From Streptacidiphilus sp. 4-A2 (GTDB lineage: Bacteria > Actinomycetota > Actinomycetes > Streptomycetales > Streptomycetaceae): DNA of 64,000 nt. The position numbers and the translations under genes were made by a program. Position 1 is the stretch's first letter. Each line of letters opens with the position of its first letter. The notes beneath the pieces were generated by a model. The model did not search any database and was not told where the DNA came from. It worked only from the letters and a program-made list of their open reading frames with translations. Location of the stretch: assembly GCA_014284505.1 (NCBI GenBank), contig JAAFYY010000001.1:6249845-6313844 (forward strand), read 5' to 3'. Below are positions 1 to 9,100 of the stretch, one piece after another.

Positions 1-182
1 AGCAGCAGGTCCGGGCCCTGCGGGCCCTCGCCGAAGAGGACCAGCACCGCCGAGCGGCGCCCGCCCTCGGCGGGCGGCAGAAACCGGCTGAGCTGCTGCG
101 GCTTGACGGTCTCGGCGGCGTCGCGGACCGGAGCCAGCCACTCCGGCAGGCCGTCCCGGGTGATCCGGGCGGCGGTCGTCAC
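1..182 (-). CDS. Nudix hydrolase, probable CoA pyrophosphatase (5' part only)
   Basis: Only the first 60 codons are inside the window; the gene runs off the left edge. The visible N-terminus begins MTTAARITRDGLPEWLAPV and reaches RRSAVLVLF, which fits the first strand of a Nudix fold, but the Nudix box itself is not in view. The GTG start at 182 overlaps the nth stop codon (GTGA, 179-182), so the two genes should be translationally coupled. In Streptomyces, as I remember it, nth is followed by a Nudix gene of the CoA pyrophosphatase type; the name rests on that context plus the N-terminus and is therefore provisional. Confidence 0.7.
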   Translation of the reverse strand, partial: MTTAARITRDGLPEWLAPVRDAAETVKPQQLSRFLPPAEGGRRSAVLVLFGEGPQGPDLL

Positions 183-1011
183 CGGCCCGCCCCGGCAGCG
201 GGGGCGGCGGGCAGACCCGGATAGTCGGCCGGAGGCCGGAGCCGCTGGCCCGGCTGGCCGCCCTTCTCGTACTTCAGCAGCTTCTCGGCCTTCACCGGGT
301 CGGTCTCCCCCTCCCCGTAGGAGGGGCAGAGCTCGGCGATCGGGCAGGCGCCGCAGGCGGGCTTGCGGCATGGCAGATCCGTCGGCCGTGGAAGACCACC
401 CGGTGCGAGAGCATGGTCCACTCGCTCTTCGGGAAGAGCTCGGCGACGTCCTGCTCGACCTTCACCGGATCCTCCGACCCGGTCCAGCCGAAGCGCCGGG
501 ACAGCCGCCCGAAGTGCGTGTCCACGGTGATCCCGGGCACGCCATAGGCATTCCCGAGGACGACATTGGCGGTCTTGCGCCCGACGCCGGGCAGGGTGAC
601 CAGATCCTCCAGCCGCCCCGGCACCTCGCCGTCGTAGCGGTCACGCAGCGCGGTCGACAGGCCGATCAACGACTTGGCCTTGGCCCGGAAGAACCCGGTC
701 GGCCGGATCACCTCCTCCAGCGCCTCCGGATCGGCCGCCGCCATGTCCTCGGGCGTCGGGTACTTCGCGAACAGCGCCGGCGTCGTCTGGTTCACCCGCA
801 GGTCGGTGGTCTGCGCCGACAGCACGGTGGCCACCAGCAGCTCGAACGGATTCTCGAAGTCCAGCTCCGGATGCGCGTACGGATACACCTCCGCCAACGC
901 CCGGTTGATCTTCCGCGCCTGCCGCACCAGCCCCGTGTGCGTCTCCGGCTTCGTCGCCCTCTTGAACCCGGGCCGCGCCCCCACGGCCTCACCCACGCCA
1001 CTCTTAGCCAT
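179..1011 (-). CDS. nth: Endonuclease III (DNA glycosylase/AP lyase), frameshifted in the assembly
   Basis: Base-excision repair enzyme that removes oxidised pyrimidines and cleaves abasic sites. The product starts MAKSGVGEAV at 1011 and shows the helix-hairpin-helix LPGVGRKTANVVLGNA with its catalytic Lys, the downstream VDTHFGRLSRR with the catalytic Asp, and the [4Fe-4S] cysteine pattern C-x6-C-x2-C-x5-C near the C-terminus. That last motif is split: frame is lost near position 370, between RRICHA and RKPACGACPIAELC, and resumes to the stop at 179. One missing base restores a normal family length (about 277 residues), so I treat it as an assembly error. The stop overlaps the start of the Nudix gene downstream. 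Confidence 0.93.
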
Positions 1012-1116
1012 GCCGATCAGCCTACGTCCCGCCGCCGACACCAGCGGCGGATTCGGCCGCACCCGCACCCCGGACCTGGCAGGACAAGGCCATTCCGCCG
1101 CCGTGTCGGCGACCGG

Positions 1117-1506
1117 TCACTGCTGGCTGGTCGCTATGGGCCTGACGACATAGACCACGCGGTGCTCGACGTCCCCGGGCGGGCCGTCGAGCTGGAGGCC
1201 GTAGCGCTCGGCCAGGGCGATGAAGAACTCGCCGGAGGGATCCGGGTCGATCCGCTCCACGACCCCGCGGATCTCCAGGTAGCGGTAGGGCTTCTCCGGG
1301 TCGTTGATCGAGCAGGCGACCTCCGGATTGGCCGTGATGTTGCGGTACTTCTGCCGGATCGTGGTGTTGGTGAAGAACAGGTGCTCCCCGTCCCAGCGGA
1401 CCCACATCGGGTTGACCTGAGGCCTGCCGTCCGGGCGGATCGTCGCCAGGTGGGCGAACAGCGGCCTTTCCAGCAGGTCGCGGTGGCTTTCCGGGATGAT
1501 GCTCAT
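1117..1506 (-). CDS. PPOX-class (pyridoxamine-phosphate-oxidase-like, probably F420-dependent) oxidoreductase
   Basis: A 129-residue split-barrel flavin/F420 protein. It opens MSIIPESHRDLLERPLFAHLATIRPDG, followed by RPQVNPMWVRWDGEHLFF and KYRNITANPEVACSI, the typical order in actinobacterial PPOX-class F420-dependent enzymes that reduce small molecules. ATG at 1506 is the natural start and the length is normal for the family. It stands alone between nth and a secreted protein. Upstream (1507-1580) are short repeats of the type CCCAAGGG with no obvious gene. The F420 preference is inferred from family membership and is not visible in any one residue. Confidence 0.85.
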   Translation of the reverse strand: MSIIPESHRDLLERPLFAHLATIRPDGRPQVNPMWVRWDGEHLFFTNTTIRQKYRNITANPEVACSINDPEKPYRYLEIRGVVERIDPDPSGEFFIALAERYGLQLDGPPGDVEHRVVYVVRPIATSQQ

Positions 1507-1665
1507 GGTGTTTCACCTTGCTTTTCCGATAAGGGCGTTCCGCCCAAGGGTGTTCTGCCCAAGGGCCATTCGTCAGTCCGGGTGGCGGACGGGCCGCCGT
1601 CCCACCTGGGCTGTGTACCCATCCGGTCGGGCAGGAACCAGCAAGATCCGAAAGTGACATGCGTG

Positions 1666-1708
1666 GGCCCGCAGCCGCCCTGCCAGGTGGGCAGGGCGGC
1701 TGCGGGCC
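1666..1708 (-). terminator. 19-bp perfect hairpin, probable terminator
   Basis: Arms at 1666-1684 and 1690-1708 pair perfectly around a 5-base loop, just past the stop codon of the secreted protein at 1724. It is G/C-rich with no long U tract, as usual for Streptomyces terminators. Confidence 0.8.
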
Positions 1709-1723
1709 GGGTGGGGCCGTGGG

Positions 1724-2374
1724 TCAGCGCTTGTGCGGCGGGACCGCCGACTTGGCGGCGTCGGCGATGCTGGACTCGTAGAGGCCGAGGAACGGCGACT
1801 TGACGTAGGGGTTCCCGTGGCCGCCCTCCTGGACCAGCTTGGTCCCGATGGTGTCGGCGTTCGGCAGGTTGTCGTTGGCGATCACCGCCAGCTCGTTGTA
1901 CACGCGGCTGGCACCGGCCGTGGCGTGGCTCGGGTCCAGGTCCACCACGGCGTAGGCGGTGTGTCCGGCGTACAGGGCGTAGTAGGGGGCACCACCGAGG
2001 CCGCCCGGCACCGCCGGCTGGACGAACTCCGGCTTCCCGTGCCGGGCGTGGATGGTCGCGCTGTTGTCGATGGAGACCACCGGGAAGTAGCTCAGGCCAC
2101 AGGCCGACCTGCTGGTGTCGGTGACCGCGATCAGGCGCTTGGTGGTCCCCAGCTGCTTGTCGTAGGAGACCTGTACGCGCAGCTGGCCGTCGGTGCAGGC
2201 GTGCTTGTAGGCGTAGGCGGCGGTGTCGGTGCTGCTCGCGGCGACGACGCTGCTGTGCTGCGCGGCGGGCGCGGAGGCGGCGTTGGCGCCCGCGGCGCCG
2301 ACGGTGCCGAGCGCGACGGTCGCCGCGGCGGCGGACAGGGCCAGCGGCAGCAGCCGTCGGGTGATGGTGTTCAT
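1724..2374 (-). CDS. Secreted DUF4232-like protein
   Basis: A 216-residue protein starting MNTITRRLLPLALSAAAA, a clear Sec signal peptide with likely cleavage after an AxA site near residue 30. The mature part has one pair of cysteines in the order HACTDGQLRVQVSY ... TDTSRSACGLSYFPVVSI, the arrangement seen in DUF4232-type exported actinobacterial proteins, whose function is unknown. The ATG at 2374 is chosen because the signal peptide starts there; the frame is open far upstream but that part has no coding character. It is monocistronic with a strong terminator at 1666-1708. Confidence 0.8.
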   Translation of the reverse strand: MNTITRRLLPLALSAAAATVALGTVGAAGANAASAPAAQHSSVVAASSTDTAAYAYKHACTDGQLRVQVSYDKQLGTTKRLIAVTDTSRSACGLSYFPVVSIDNSATIHARHGKPEFVQPAVPGGLGGAPYYALYAGHTAYAVVDLDPSHATAGASRVYNELAVIANDNLPNADTIGTKLVQEGGHGNPYVKSPFLGLYESSIADAAKSAVPPHKR

Positions 2375-2633
2375 GCGGTCCCCCAGGGAATGTGTGCGGG
2401 TGTTGTGATCCCTTACACACGTCGTCGGCCACTCCGGTTTCTTCGTCCACGTAACAGCTCCTGTTACCGAAACGGCGGTCAGGAAACCCGGGGCCGGGCA
2501 GTTCGCTCGCTGTGGTGCGCTTTTGCCCCGGCCGTTGCGCCGAACGGCCCAGCCGCCGTGCCCGCCGGCCCACGCCGCGCTTCCCTTGGATCGGGTACGC
2601 ATGGACCCGATGGGACGTTTCGGAAGGTGGGCG

Positions 2634-3257
2634 ATGACCGTCACCCTGCGGCTGGCGCAGAACCCCGAGGCCGACGCGCTGCTCAGCCGCAGCCCGCTGG
2701 CCGCGTTGATCGGCATGCTGCTGGACCAGCAGGTCCCCATGGAGAAGGCGTTCGCCGGGCCCCGGGTGCTGCTGGACCGGATGGGCGGGGACGATCTGGA
2801 CGCGCATCGCATCGCCGGGTACGACCCCGAGGCGTTCACGGCCTTCTTCACGGAGAAACCCGCCATCCACCGCTACCCGGGCTCGATGGCCACGCGGGTG
2901 CAGCATCTGTGCCAGCACCTGGACGAGCACTACGGCGGGGACGCGAGCGCGGTCTGGCAGGACGCCGGCTCCGGCGCCGAACTGCTGCGGCGGCTGGTCG
3001 AGCTGCCCGGTTTCGGGCAGCAGAAGGCGCAGATCTTCCTGGCGCTGCTGGGCAAGCAGTTCGGAGTACGGCCCACGGGCTGGCGCGAGGCCGCCGGGCC
3101 GTACGGGGAGCAGCACAGCCACCGTTCGGTCGCGGACATCACCGGCCCGGAGTCGCTGGTCCGGGTACGCGCCTTCAAGCAGGAGGCCAAACAGGCGGCG
3201 AAGCAGGAAGCGGCCGAGCGACAGGCGGCGAAGCGGGCGCAGTCGGCGAAGTCCTGA
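2634..3257 (+). CDS. HhH-GPD-type base-excision DNA repair protein
   Basis: A 207-residue protein starting MTVTLRLAQNPEADALL. It contains the alpha-helical repair-glycosylase signature with LPGFGQQKAQIFLALLGKQFG as the helix-hairpin-helix, and SPLAALIGMLLDQQVPMEKAF near the N-terminus, both diagnostic of the small actinobacterial HhH-GPD family. Start at 2634 is supported by GGAAGG at 2622-2627; an earlier ATG in frame at 2523 has no such site. The last 25 residues are an alanine/lysine/glutamine-rich tail. Substrate is unknown. Function in base excision repair follows from the family. Confidence 0.88.
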   Translation: MTVTLRLAQNPEADALLSRSPLAALIGMLLDQQVPMEKAFAGPRVLLDRMGGDDLDAHRIAGYDPEAFTAFFTEKPAIHRYPGSMATRVQHLCQHLDEHYGGDASAVWQDAGSGAELLRRLVELPGFGQQKAQIFLALLGKQFGVRPTGWREAAGPYGEQHSHRSVADITGPESLVRVRAFKQEAKQAAKQEAAERQAAKRAQSAKS

Positions 3258-3277
3258 TCGGCCTTCTCGCCTGCGAC

Positions 3278-3346
3278 GCCCTGAAGTGCGCGGCCCTGAA
3301 GTGCGCGGCCTTGAAGTGCGCTGCCTTGAAGTGCGCTGCCTTGAAG
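3278..3346 (+). repeat. Tandem 15-bp repeat, 4.6 copies
   Basis: Units of GCCCTGAAGTGCGCG drifting to GCCTTGAAGTGCGCT repeat in tandem directly after the repair-protein gene. The length (a multiple of 3) keeps a frame open on both strands but no credible gene uses it. Confidence 0.9.
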
Positions 3347-3416
3347 GCCAGGCGGCCCGCCCTCGTGATGCTCTTCGGGCTGTACATGATCCCCGACACC
3401 CTGGGATTCTGAGCCG

Positions 3417-4213
3417 ATGACCACTCGGCCCGGCTCAGGGAGCGACCGCGGGGAACCCGACGACCTCGGCCTCGCGGTGCGGCTCGGCGCGGTGCGCCGG
3501 GTGGTGTCGCTGGTGCCCTCGCTGACCGAGGCCGTCGCCGCGACCGGGCCCGGGCTGCTGGTGGGAGCGACCGACTGGTGCAGCCACCCCGCCGGTCTGG
3601 ACGTGGTCCGCATCGGCGGCACCAAGAACCCGGACACCGCCCGGATCGCCGCGCTGGCCCCCGATCTGGTGCTGGCGAACGAGGAGGAGAACCGCCAGGC
3701 CGACCTGGACGCCCTGCGGGACGCCGGATCCCGGTCTGGGTCACCCGGATCCGCACGCTGGACGAGGCGCTGCGCTCCCTGGACCGGATGCTCGGCACCG
3801 CCTGCGGGCTGCCCCGTCCCGGCTGGCTGGACCAGGCCGAGCGGGCGTGGCGCGAGCTGCCGCCGCGACCGCCCGCGCCGCCGCGGGCGGTCGTCCCGAT
3901 CTGGCGACGGCCGTGGATGGTGCTGGGCCGTGACACCTTCGCCGGGGATCTGCTGCACCGGCTCGGCGTGCAGCAGCTACATGCCGACCACCCGGAGCGC
4001 TACCCCGCCCTGCCGCTGCCCCAACTCCTCGGCGAGGCACCGGATCTGGTGGTGCTCCCGGACGAGCCCTACCGGTTCACCGCCACCGACGGCCCCGAAT
4101 GCTTCCCCGGCATCCCGGCCGCGCTGGTCAGCGGCCGGCACCTGACCTGGTACGGCCCCTCCCTGGCCGAGGCCCCGGCCCTGCTGGCCGCCCAGCTGCG
4201 TGACACCGTCTGA
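3417..4213 (+). CDS. Helical-backbone metal receptor (BtuF/TroA-like, cobalamin-binding type), frameshifted
   Basis: Starts MTTRPGSGSDRGEPDD and has the class signature RRVVSLVPSLTEAVAATGP followed by VGATDWCSHPAGL and GGTKNPDTARIAALAPDLVLANEEENR, typical of the TroA-like fold that binds cobalamin or iron-siderophore. There is no signal peptide or lipobox, so it is probably the cytoplasmic single-domain type common in actinobacteria. Frame is lost near 3728 (after DALRDAG) and resumes with IPVWVTRIRTLDEALRSL through to AAQLRDTV at 4213. No ABC transporter genes lie next to it, so its ligand cannot be read from context. Confidence 0.8.
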
Positions 4214-4274
4214 CGGCCACCGCTTCGCGGGCAGCGCCGCGTCGGCGGCCCACCGGGGCCGGGCCGGGACCGGG

Positions 4275-4709
4275 TCAGAGGATCCGGGCGAGCAGGGAGA
4301 CCAGTTGCGCGCGCTCCTCGGGGGTCAGCGCGGCGGTGAGCTCGGCGTTCGCCCGGTCGCCCAACTGCTCGGTGCGCAGCAGCAGTTCCTGCCCGGCCGG
4401 CGAGATGGTGACGGTGTTCTTGCGGCGGTCCCGCGGGTCCGGGGCACGGGTCAGCAGTGCCTCGCGCTGGAGGTCGTTGACGATGGCGACCATGTCCTTG
4501 GGGTCGATCGCCAGGCTCCGGCTGAGCTCCGCCTGGGAGAGCGGCCCCAGTTCGGCGACGGCGGACAGGACGGCGTGGTGCATCATCCGGATGCCCTCGG
4601 TGGCCAGGGCCTCGCCGACCAGGCGGTGGCCGCGCGCGGCGGCGCGGCCCAGCAGCCAGCTGGGGAGGGTGCGGATCCGGGCTGGGGCGTAGGGGGTGTT
4701 GTCGGCCAT
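4275..4709 (-). CDS. MarR-family transcriptional regulator
   Basis: A 144-residue winged-helix regulator. The HTH is visible as GPLSQAELSRSLAIDPKDMVAIVNDLQREALL, followed by the wing ending APDPRDRRKNTVTISPAG, exactly the MarR pattern, and a C-terminal dimerisation helix. It is transcribed divergently from the quinone oxidoreductase at 4794, with 84 bp between the starts. The simplest model is a repressor of that gene and of itself. The ligand is unknown. Confidence 0.9.
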   Translation of the reverse strand: MADNTPYAPARIRTLPSWLLGRAAARGHRLVGEALATEGIRMMHHAVLSAVAELGPLSQAELSRSLAIDPKDMVAIVNDLQREALLTRAPDPRDRRKNTVTISPAGQELLLRTEQLGDRANAELTAALTPEERAQLVSLLARIL

Positions 4710-4730
4710 GGCGGCAGACTATCCGAGAAA

Positions 4731-4778
4731 TCGTTGGTGGTACCCATGATTTTGCCCTATCGTAGGGACAACCAACGA
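4731..4778. promoter_or_regulatory. Divergent promoter with candidate MarR operators
   Basis: Between the two divergent starts lie the inverted pair TCGTTGGT (4731-4738) / ACCAACGA (4771-4778) and, inside it, CCCTATCGTAGGG (4755-4767). MarR proteins bind such short palindromes. Which of the two is the real operator cannot be decided here. Confidence 0.6.
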
Positions 4779-4793
4779 ATTCGAGGGGGAACC

Positions 4794-5804
4794 GTGCGAC
4801 AGGTCCGCTATTACGAGTACGGCGGCCCGGAAGTGCTCCGGTTCGAGGAGGCGCCGGACCCCGAACCCGGGCCCGGCGAACTGCTGATCCGGGTCGAGGC
4901 GGCCGGGGTCACCCTGCCCAGCGTCCGCCGGGTGCGCGGGGGCGGTCCACTGCCCGGAGTGCTGGGCGGCGAGCTCGCCGGGGAGGTGGTCGGGCTCGGC
5001 CCGGACACCACCGGCTTCGCCGTGGGCGACCGGGTCACCGCGCTCAGCTTCACCGGCTCCTACGCCCAACTCGCCGTTTCTTCCGCATCTCTGACGGAAT
5101 GTATGCCACATGACGCGGATGCCGCGCAGGCCGTGGCGCTGGTCCGCGGCGGGCATGTGGCACTCGCCCCGCCACCCCCGCCCCGGCGCCGACGAGTCGC
5201 TGCTGATCACCGGAGCTGCCAGCGGAGTTGGCCATCTGGCGGTCCAACTGGCAAAGCTGCAAGGGGTGAAGCGGGTGGTCGCCGCCGTCGGCTCACCGGC
5301 GAAGGCGGAGTTCCTCCGGCGGCTGGGCGCGGACGAGTGGTGGTCTACGGCGACGAGAGCTGGGGCGAGCCAGTGGATGTGGTGCTGGAGGGCGTGGGCG
5401 GCGAGGTGCTCCCGCGCGCGCTGGCCGCACTCGCGCCGGGAGGGCGCCTGGTCTTTTTCGGCTCGGGCGGCGGCACCCTCCCCGCGTTCGAGCTGCTGGC
5501 CGGGGCGAAGACGGTCACCGGGCTGACCATGGCCCGCTTCAGCACCACCCGGCGCGAGCTCTACGCCCGGCACGGGCGGGAGTTGTGGGAGCTGGCCGGG
5601 TCGGGGCAGCTGACCGCAGTGGTCCACGCCGAACTGCCGTTGGCCGAGGCGGCGCGCGCACACGAGATCATCGAGGCCCGCGCCAACCTCGGCAAGGTCG
5701 TCTGCGGCCGTGACCGCGACGCGGGTCCCGGCGTGACGGCGCGCAATTCCCGGCGTGACCGCGTCGCAATTCCCGGCGTGACCGCCGCGCAGGCCCGGGC
5801 CTAG
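4794..5804 (+). CDS. Zinc-type alcohol dehydrogenase / quinone oxidoreductase, two frameshifts
   Basis: Starts at GTG 4794 after AGGGGGA, with RYYEYGGPEVLRFEEAPDPE as the quinone-oxidoreductase N-terminus. The NADPH-binding part appears in another frame as LLITGAASGVGHLAVQLAKLQG, and the C-terminal part as VDVVLEGVGGEVLPRALAAL through ANLGKVVCGRDRD. Frame is lost near 5165 and 5338. No structural zinc cysteines are visible, as usual for the QOR branch. The final 30 or so residues are encoded by three near-identical 20-bp units (5722-5785), so the ancestral protein probably ended at VVCG. Its stop codon overlaps the stop of the convergent methyltransferase gene. Confidence 0.82.
   Translation: MRQVRYYEYGGPEVLRFEEAPDPEPGPGELLIRVEAAGVTLPSVRRVRGGGPLPGVLGGELAGEVVGLGPDTTGFAVGDRVTALSFTGSYAQLAVSSASLTECMPHDADAAQAVALVRGGHVALAPPPPPRRRRVAADHRSCQRSWPSGGPTGKAARGEAGGRRRRLTGEGGVPPAAGRGRVVVYGDESWGEPVDVVLEGVGGEVLPRALAALAPGGRLVFFGSGGGTLPAFELLAGAKTVTGLTMARFSTTRRELYARHGRELWELAGSGQLTAVVHAELPLAEAARAHEIIEARANLGKVVCGRDRDAGPGVTARNSRRDRVAIPGVTAAQARA
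5722..5785 (+). repeat. 20-bp repeat inside the 3' end of the oxidoreductase gene
   Basis: GCAATTCCCGGCGTGACCGC occurs at 5743-5762 and again at 5766-5785, with a degenerate copy at 5722-5739. The repeats extend the reading frame up to the stop codon. Confidence 0.85.
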
Positions 5805-6553
5805 AGGTCGGCGATCAGCAGCCGGTAGCCGCCGTCGAAGGTCTCCTGGCGCAGCAGTTCGGCGTGGCGCTCGTGCCAGCGGCCGGAGCCGAGGTCGTCC
5901 GCGAGCCGGCCAGGCCCGGGCGCAGTGCCTCCTCGCCGGTCTGGGCGAGGATCGACATCCCGGCCCGGACCACCGGGTCCAGGTATGCCTCGGGCCGGCG
6001 CCAGTAGGCCACACCGAAACCGTCCGTGCAGTCGTGCGGTACCGGGACCGTCTCCACCCGTGCGCCGCCCAGTAGTTGGCAGAGCCGGTCGATCCCGGTG
6101 GCCCGCGCGTCGTCCAGCGCGACGGCCTCCGGCAGGTACTCCTCCAGCAGCCAGAACCGGCGGGTGACGCTCTGGTCCCAGGTCAGCACGACGATCCGGC
6201 GGCGGGTGATCCGCCGCAGCTCGGCGATCCCGGCCTCCAGATCCTTCCAGTGGTGCACGGTCAGCAGCGCCATGGTGGCATCGGCGCAGTCGTCGCCGAG
6301 CGGGATGGCCTCGGCGACGGCCCGCACCACCGGCGCGGACCCGGCCGGACGCTGGGCGATCATCACCGGGCTGGGCTCGACCGCGACGACGGTCTGCGGC
6401 GGCTCGTAGGAGCCGGTGCCGGCCCCGATGTTGACCACCGTGCCGGCCTCCGAGCGCGGCGTGGATCTGCGCGGCGATCCGGGGATCCGGCCGCCGGGTG
6501 CTGGTGTAGGTCCGGCCTATGGTGTTGTAGACGGTGGCGTTGTCAGCAGTCAC
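5801..6553 (-). CDS. Class I SAM-dependent methyltransferase, frameshifted
   Basis: Starts at GTG 6553 with TADNATVYNTIGRTYTSTRR, the common opening of this Streptomyces methyltransferase family. The SAM-binding motif I reads VVNIGAGTGSYEPP, motif II VVAVEPSPVMIAQRP, and the post-I acidic stretch ADATMALLTVHHWKD. Frame changes near 6440 (between the N-terminal helix and motif I) and near 5905; the tail LLRQETFDGGYRLLIADL ends at 5801. The substrate is unknown. The last bases overlap the stop of the convergent oxidoreductase gene. Confidence 0.85.
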   Translation of the reverse strand: MTADNATVYNTIGRTYTSTRRPDPRIAAQIHAALGGRHGGQHRGRHRLLRAAADRRRGRAQPGDDRPASGRVRAGGAGRRRGHPARRRLRRCHHGAADRAPLEGSGGRDRRAAADHPPPDRRADLGPERHPPVLAAGGVPAGGRRAGRRAGHRDRPALPTTGRRTGGDGPGTARLHGRFRCGLLAPARGIPGPGGPGRDVDPRPDRRGGTAPGPGRLADDLGSGRWHERHAELLRQETFDGGYRLLIADL

Positions 6554-6621
6554 CGGCCCGAGTATGCCCCAGTGCCGGTCTGCGAGGCGGATCTGACTCC
6601 GCGCCACAGACCGGCGTCGGG

Positions 6622-8147
6622 TCAGTCGCGGAAGACCTCGATCTGAGCGCCGACCAGGTTGAGCCGCTCGGCCAACTGCTCGTAACCGCGGTTGATCACA
6701 TAGATGTTCCGCAGCACCGAGGTGCCCTCGGCCGCCATCATCGCCAGCAGGGTGACCACCGCCGGGCGCAGCGCCGGCGGGCACATCATCTCCGCGGAAC
6801 GCCAGCGGGTGGGGCCCTCGACCAGCAGCCGGTGCGGGTCCATCAGTTTGACGTCGGCGCCGAGCCGGTTCAGCTCGGTGAGGTAGATCGCCCGGTTCTC
6901 GTACACCCAGTCGTGGATCAGCGTCGTCCCGTGCGCGTGCGCGGCGATCGCCGCGAAGAACGGGATGTTGTCGATGTTCAGCCCGGGGAACGGCATCGGG
7001 TGGATCTTGTCCGAGCGGGCGGTGAGCTTGGACGGCCGCACGGTCAGGTCCGCCAGCCTGGTCCGGCCGTTGTCCGCCCGGTACTCGGGCCCGCAGTCGT
7101 AGTCCAGGCCCATCTCCTCCAGGATCGCGAGCTCGATCTCCATGAACTCGATCGGCACCCGGGTGATGGTCAGCTCGGAGGAGGTCACCACCGCTGCCGC
7201 GAGCAGGCTCATCGCCTCCACCGGGTCCTCCGAGGGGGCGTAGTCGACGTCGCAGTCGATGGTCCCGCGCCCCTGCACGGTCAGCGTGGTGGTGCCGATC
7301 CCGGTGACCGTGACGCCCAGCCGCTCCAGGAAGAAACAGAGGTCCTGGACCATGTAGTTGGAGCTGGCGTTGCGGATCACGGTCGTGCCGGGATGCCGGG
7401 CAGCCGCCAGCAGCGCCTGCTCGGTCACGGTGTCCCCGCGCTCGGTCAGCACGATCGGCCGGTCCGGGACCACCGAGCGGTCCACGGTGGCGTGGTACAT
7501 GCCGGTGGTCGCCGCGACCTCCAGGCCGAACCGGCGCAGCACGGCCAGGTGCGGCTGGATGGTCCGCGTACCCAGGTCGCAGCCGCCCGCGTACGGGATC
7601 TGGAAGCGGTCGGCCCGGTGCAGCAGCGGGCCGAGGAACATCAGGATGCTGCGGGTGCGGCGCGCCGCCTCCTGGTCGATGGCGTCCAGTACCAGCTCGG
7701 CCGGGGCGTGAGCTCCAGGTCGCTCTCGTTGACCCACCGGTGCCGGACGCCGATGCTGTCCAGCACCTCCAGGATCCGGTACACCTCCTCGATCCGCGCC
7801 ACCCGGCGCAGGGTGGTGCGGCCGGACGTCAGCAGCGAGGCGCAGAGCAGTGCCACGCACGCGTTCTTGCTGGTCTTGACGTCGATGCTGCCGGAGAGCT
7901 GCCGGTTGCCGACGACCCGCAGATGCACCGGGCCACTGGACGGCCCGAGGGAAACGATTTCGCTGTCCAGCGCCTCGCTGATCCTGGCGATCAGCTCAAG
8001 TCCGATATTTTGCTTGCCGGCTTCCATCCGGGCGACCGCCGACTGGCTGGTGCCCAGTGCCTCCGCGAGCTGCGCCTGCGTCCAGCCCTTATGGCTCCTG
8101 GCGCTGCGAATGAGGCTGCCGATACGAACGAGATAGTCTTCCGTCAC
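6622..8147 (-). CDS. HTH-MurA fusion: XRE DNA-binding domain + UDP-GlcNAc 1-carboxyvinyltransferase-like domain (frameshifted)
   Basis: Residues 1-65 form a lambda-repressor-like HTH (GWTQAQLAEALGTSQSAVARMEAGKQN). From about residue 75 (VVGNRQLSGSIDVKTSKNA) the rest is an EPSP/MurA-type enolpyruvyl transferase of about 430 residues. The MurA active-site loop is kept as YAGGCDLGTRTIQPH, with the Cys that acts as general acid in E. coli MurA and is the fosfomycin target. Frame is lost near 7705. MurA makes the first peptidoglycan precursor; Streptomyces has a separate housekeeping murA, so this is a paralogue of unclear role, possibly a regulator that senses the precursor. The fusion is known in actinobacteria and is not an annotation artefact. 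Confidence 0.85.
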
Positions 8148-8296
8148 GAGCCGACAGTATCTCAGCTGTGAGATGAAGCCGGCAGCAACCCCTCGTGTCG
8201 CGCGGGAACCACTCCTCCGCCCTCGGGCTCCCGGGATCCGCTGGAAGCCGTCGCCGTGCTCTGGTGCGGCCCGCCGGATCGGACAGGCTTCGGCGC

Positions 8297-8776
8297 ATGG
8301 ACTGGATGCCTCTGCTCTCGACCATTGTCGGCGCCGTGATCGGCATCGGCGCGACCCTGGCCGCCGATCGCAGCCGCTGGCGGCGCGAGGAGCGCCGGCA
8401 GGCCCTGGAGCTGCGGCGCGAGGTCTACACGCAGTTCGTCTCCGCGCTCAAGGACGCCGGTGAGGAGATACGCGCCGTCGCGCTGGGCGACCACGGCTCC
8501 GGCGCGGACCGGGACGCCGCCGTGCGGGAGGCCGTTCGCGGCACCGGGCTGTACACGGCCAGCGAACGCCTCTGGCTCGTCGGTCCGCCGCAGGTCGTGG
8601 CGGCGGGCAACGAGGCGTTCCACTGCCTGCGCAGGCTGCGCGACGCCTACGCCCGGGGAGCGGCGGTCGGCTCCGCCGTCGACGCCCCGCTGATCGCCGA
8701 ACGCCGCACCGCCATGGCCGCCATGCGCGGCCTCATGCGCGAGGACCTGGGCACCGGCCCCCTCGGCATCGAATAG
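8297..8776 (+). CDS. Hypothetical membrane-anchored protein
   Basis: A 159-residue protein starting MDWMPLLSTIVGAVIGIGATLAA, a single N-terminal membrane helix, then RSRWRREERRQALELRREVYTQFVSAL, an amphipathic helical region. This layout, one anchor followed by a cytoplasmic helical domain, is very common among uncharacterised actinobacterial proteins. ATG 8297 is preferred to an upstream in-frame ATG at 8195 because the membrane helix begins there. No function can be assigned. Confidence 0.7.
   Translation: MDWMPLLSTIVGAVIGIGATLAADRSRWRREERRQALELRREVYTQFVSALKDAGEEIRAVALGDHGSGADRDAAVREAVRGTGLYTASERLWLVGPPQVVAAGNEAFHCLRRLRDAYARGAAVGSAVDAPLIAERRTAMAAMRGLMREDLGTGPLGIE

Positions 8777-9100
<324 letters not shown>

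Noticed and set aside
6076..8136. 686-codon plus-strand frame across the methyltransferase and HTH-MurA genes
   Set aside because: Antisense to two recognisable proteins, with no domains of its own.
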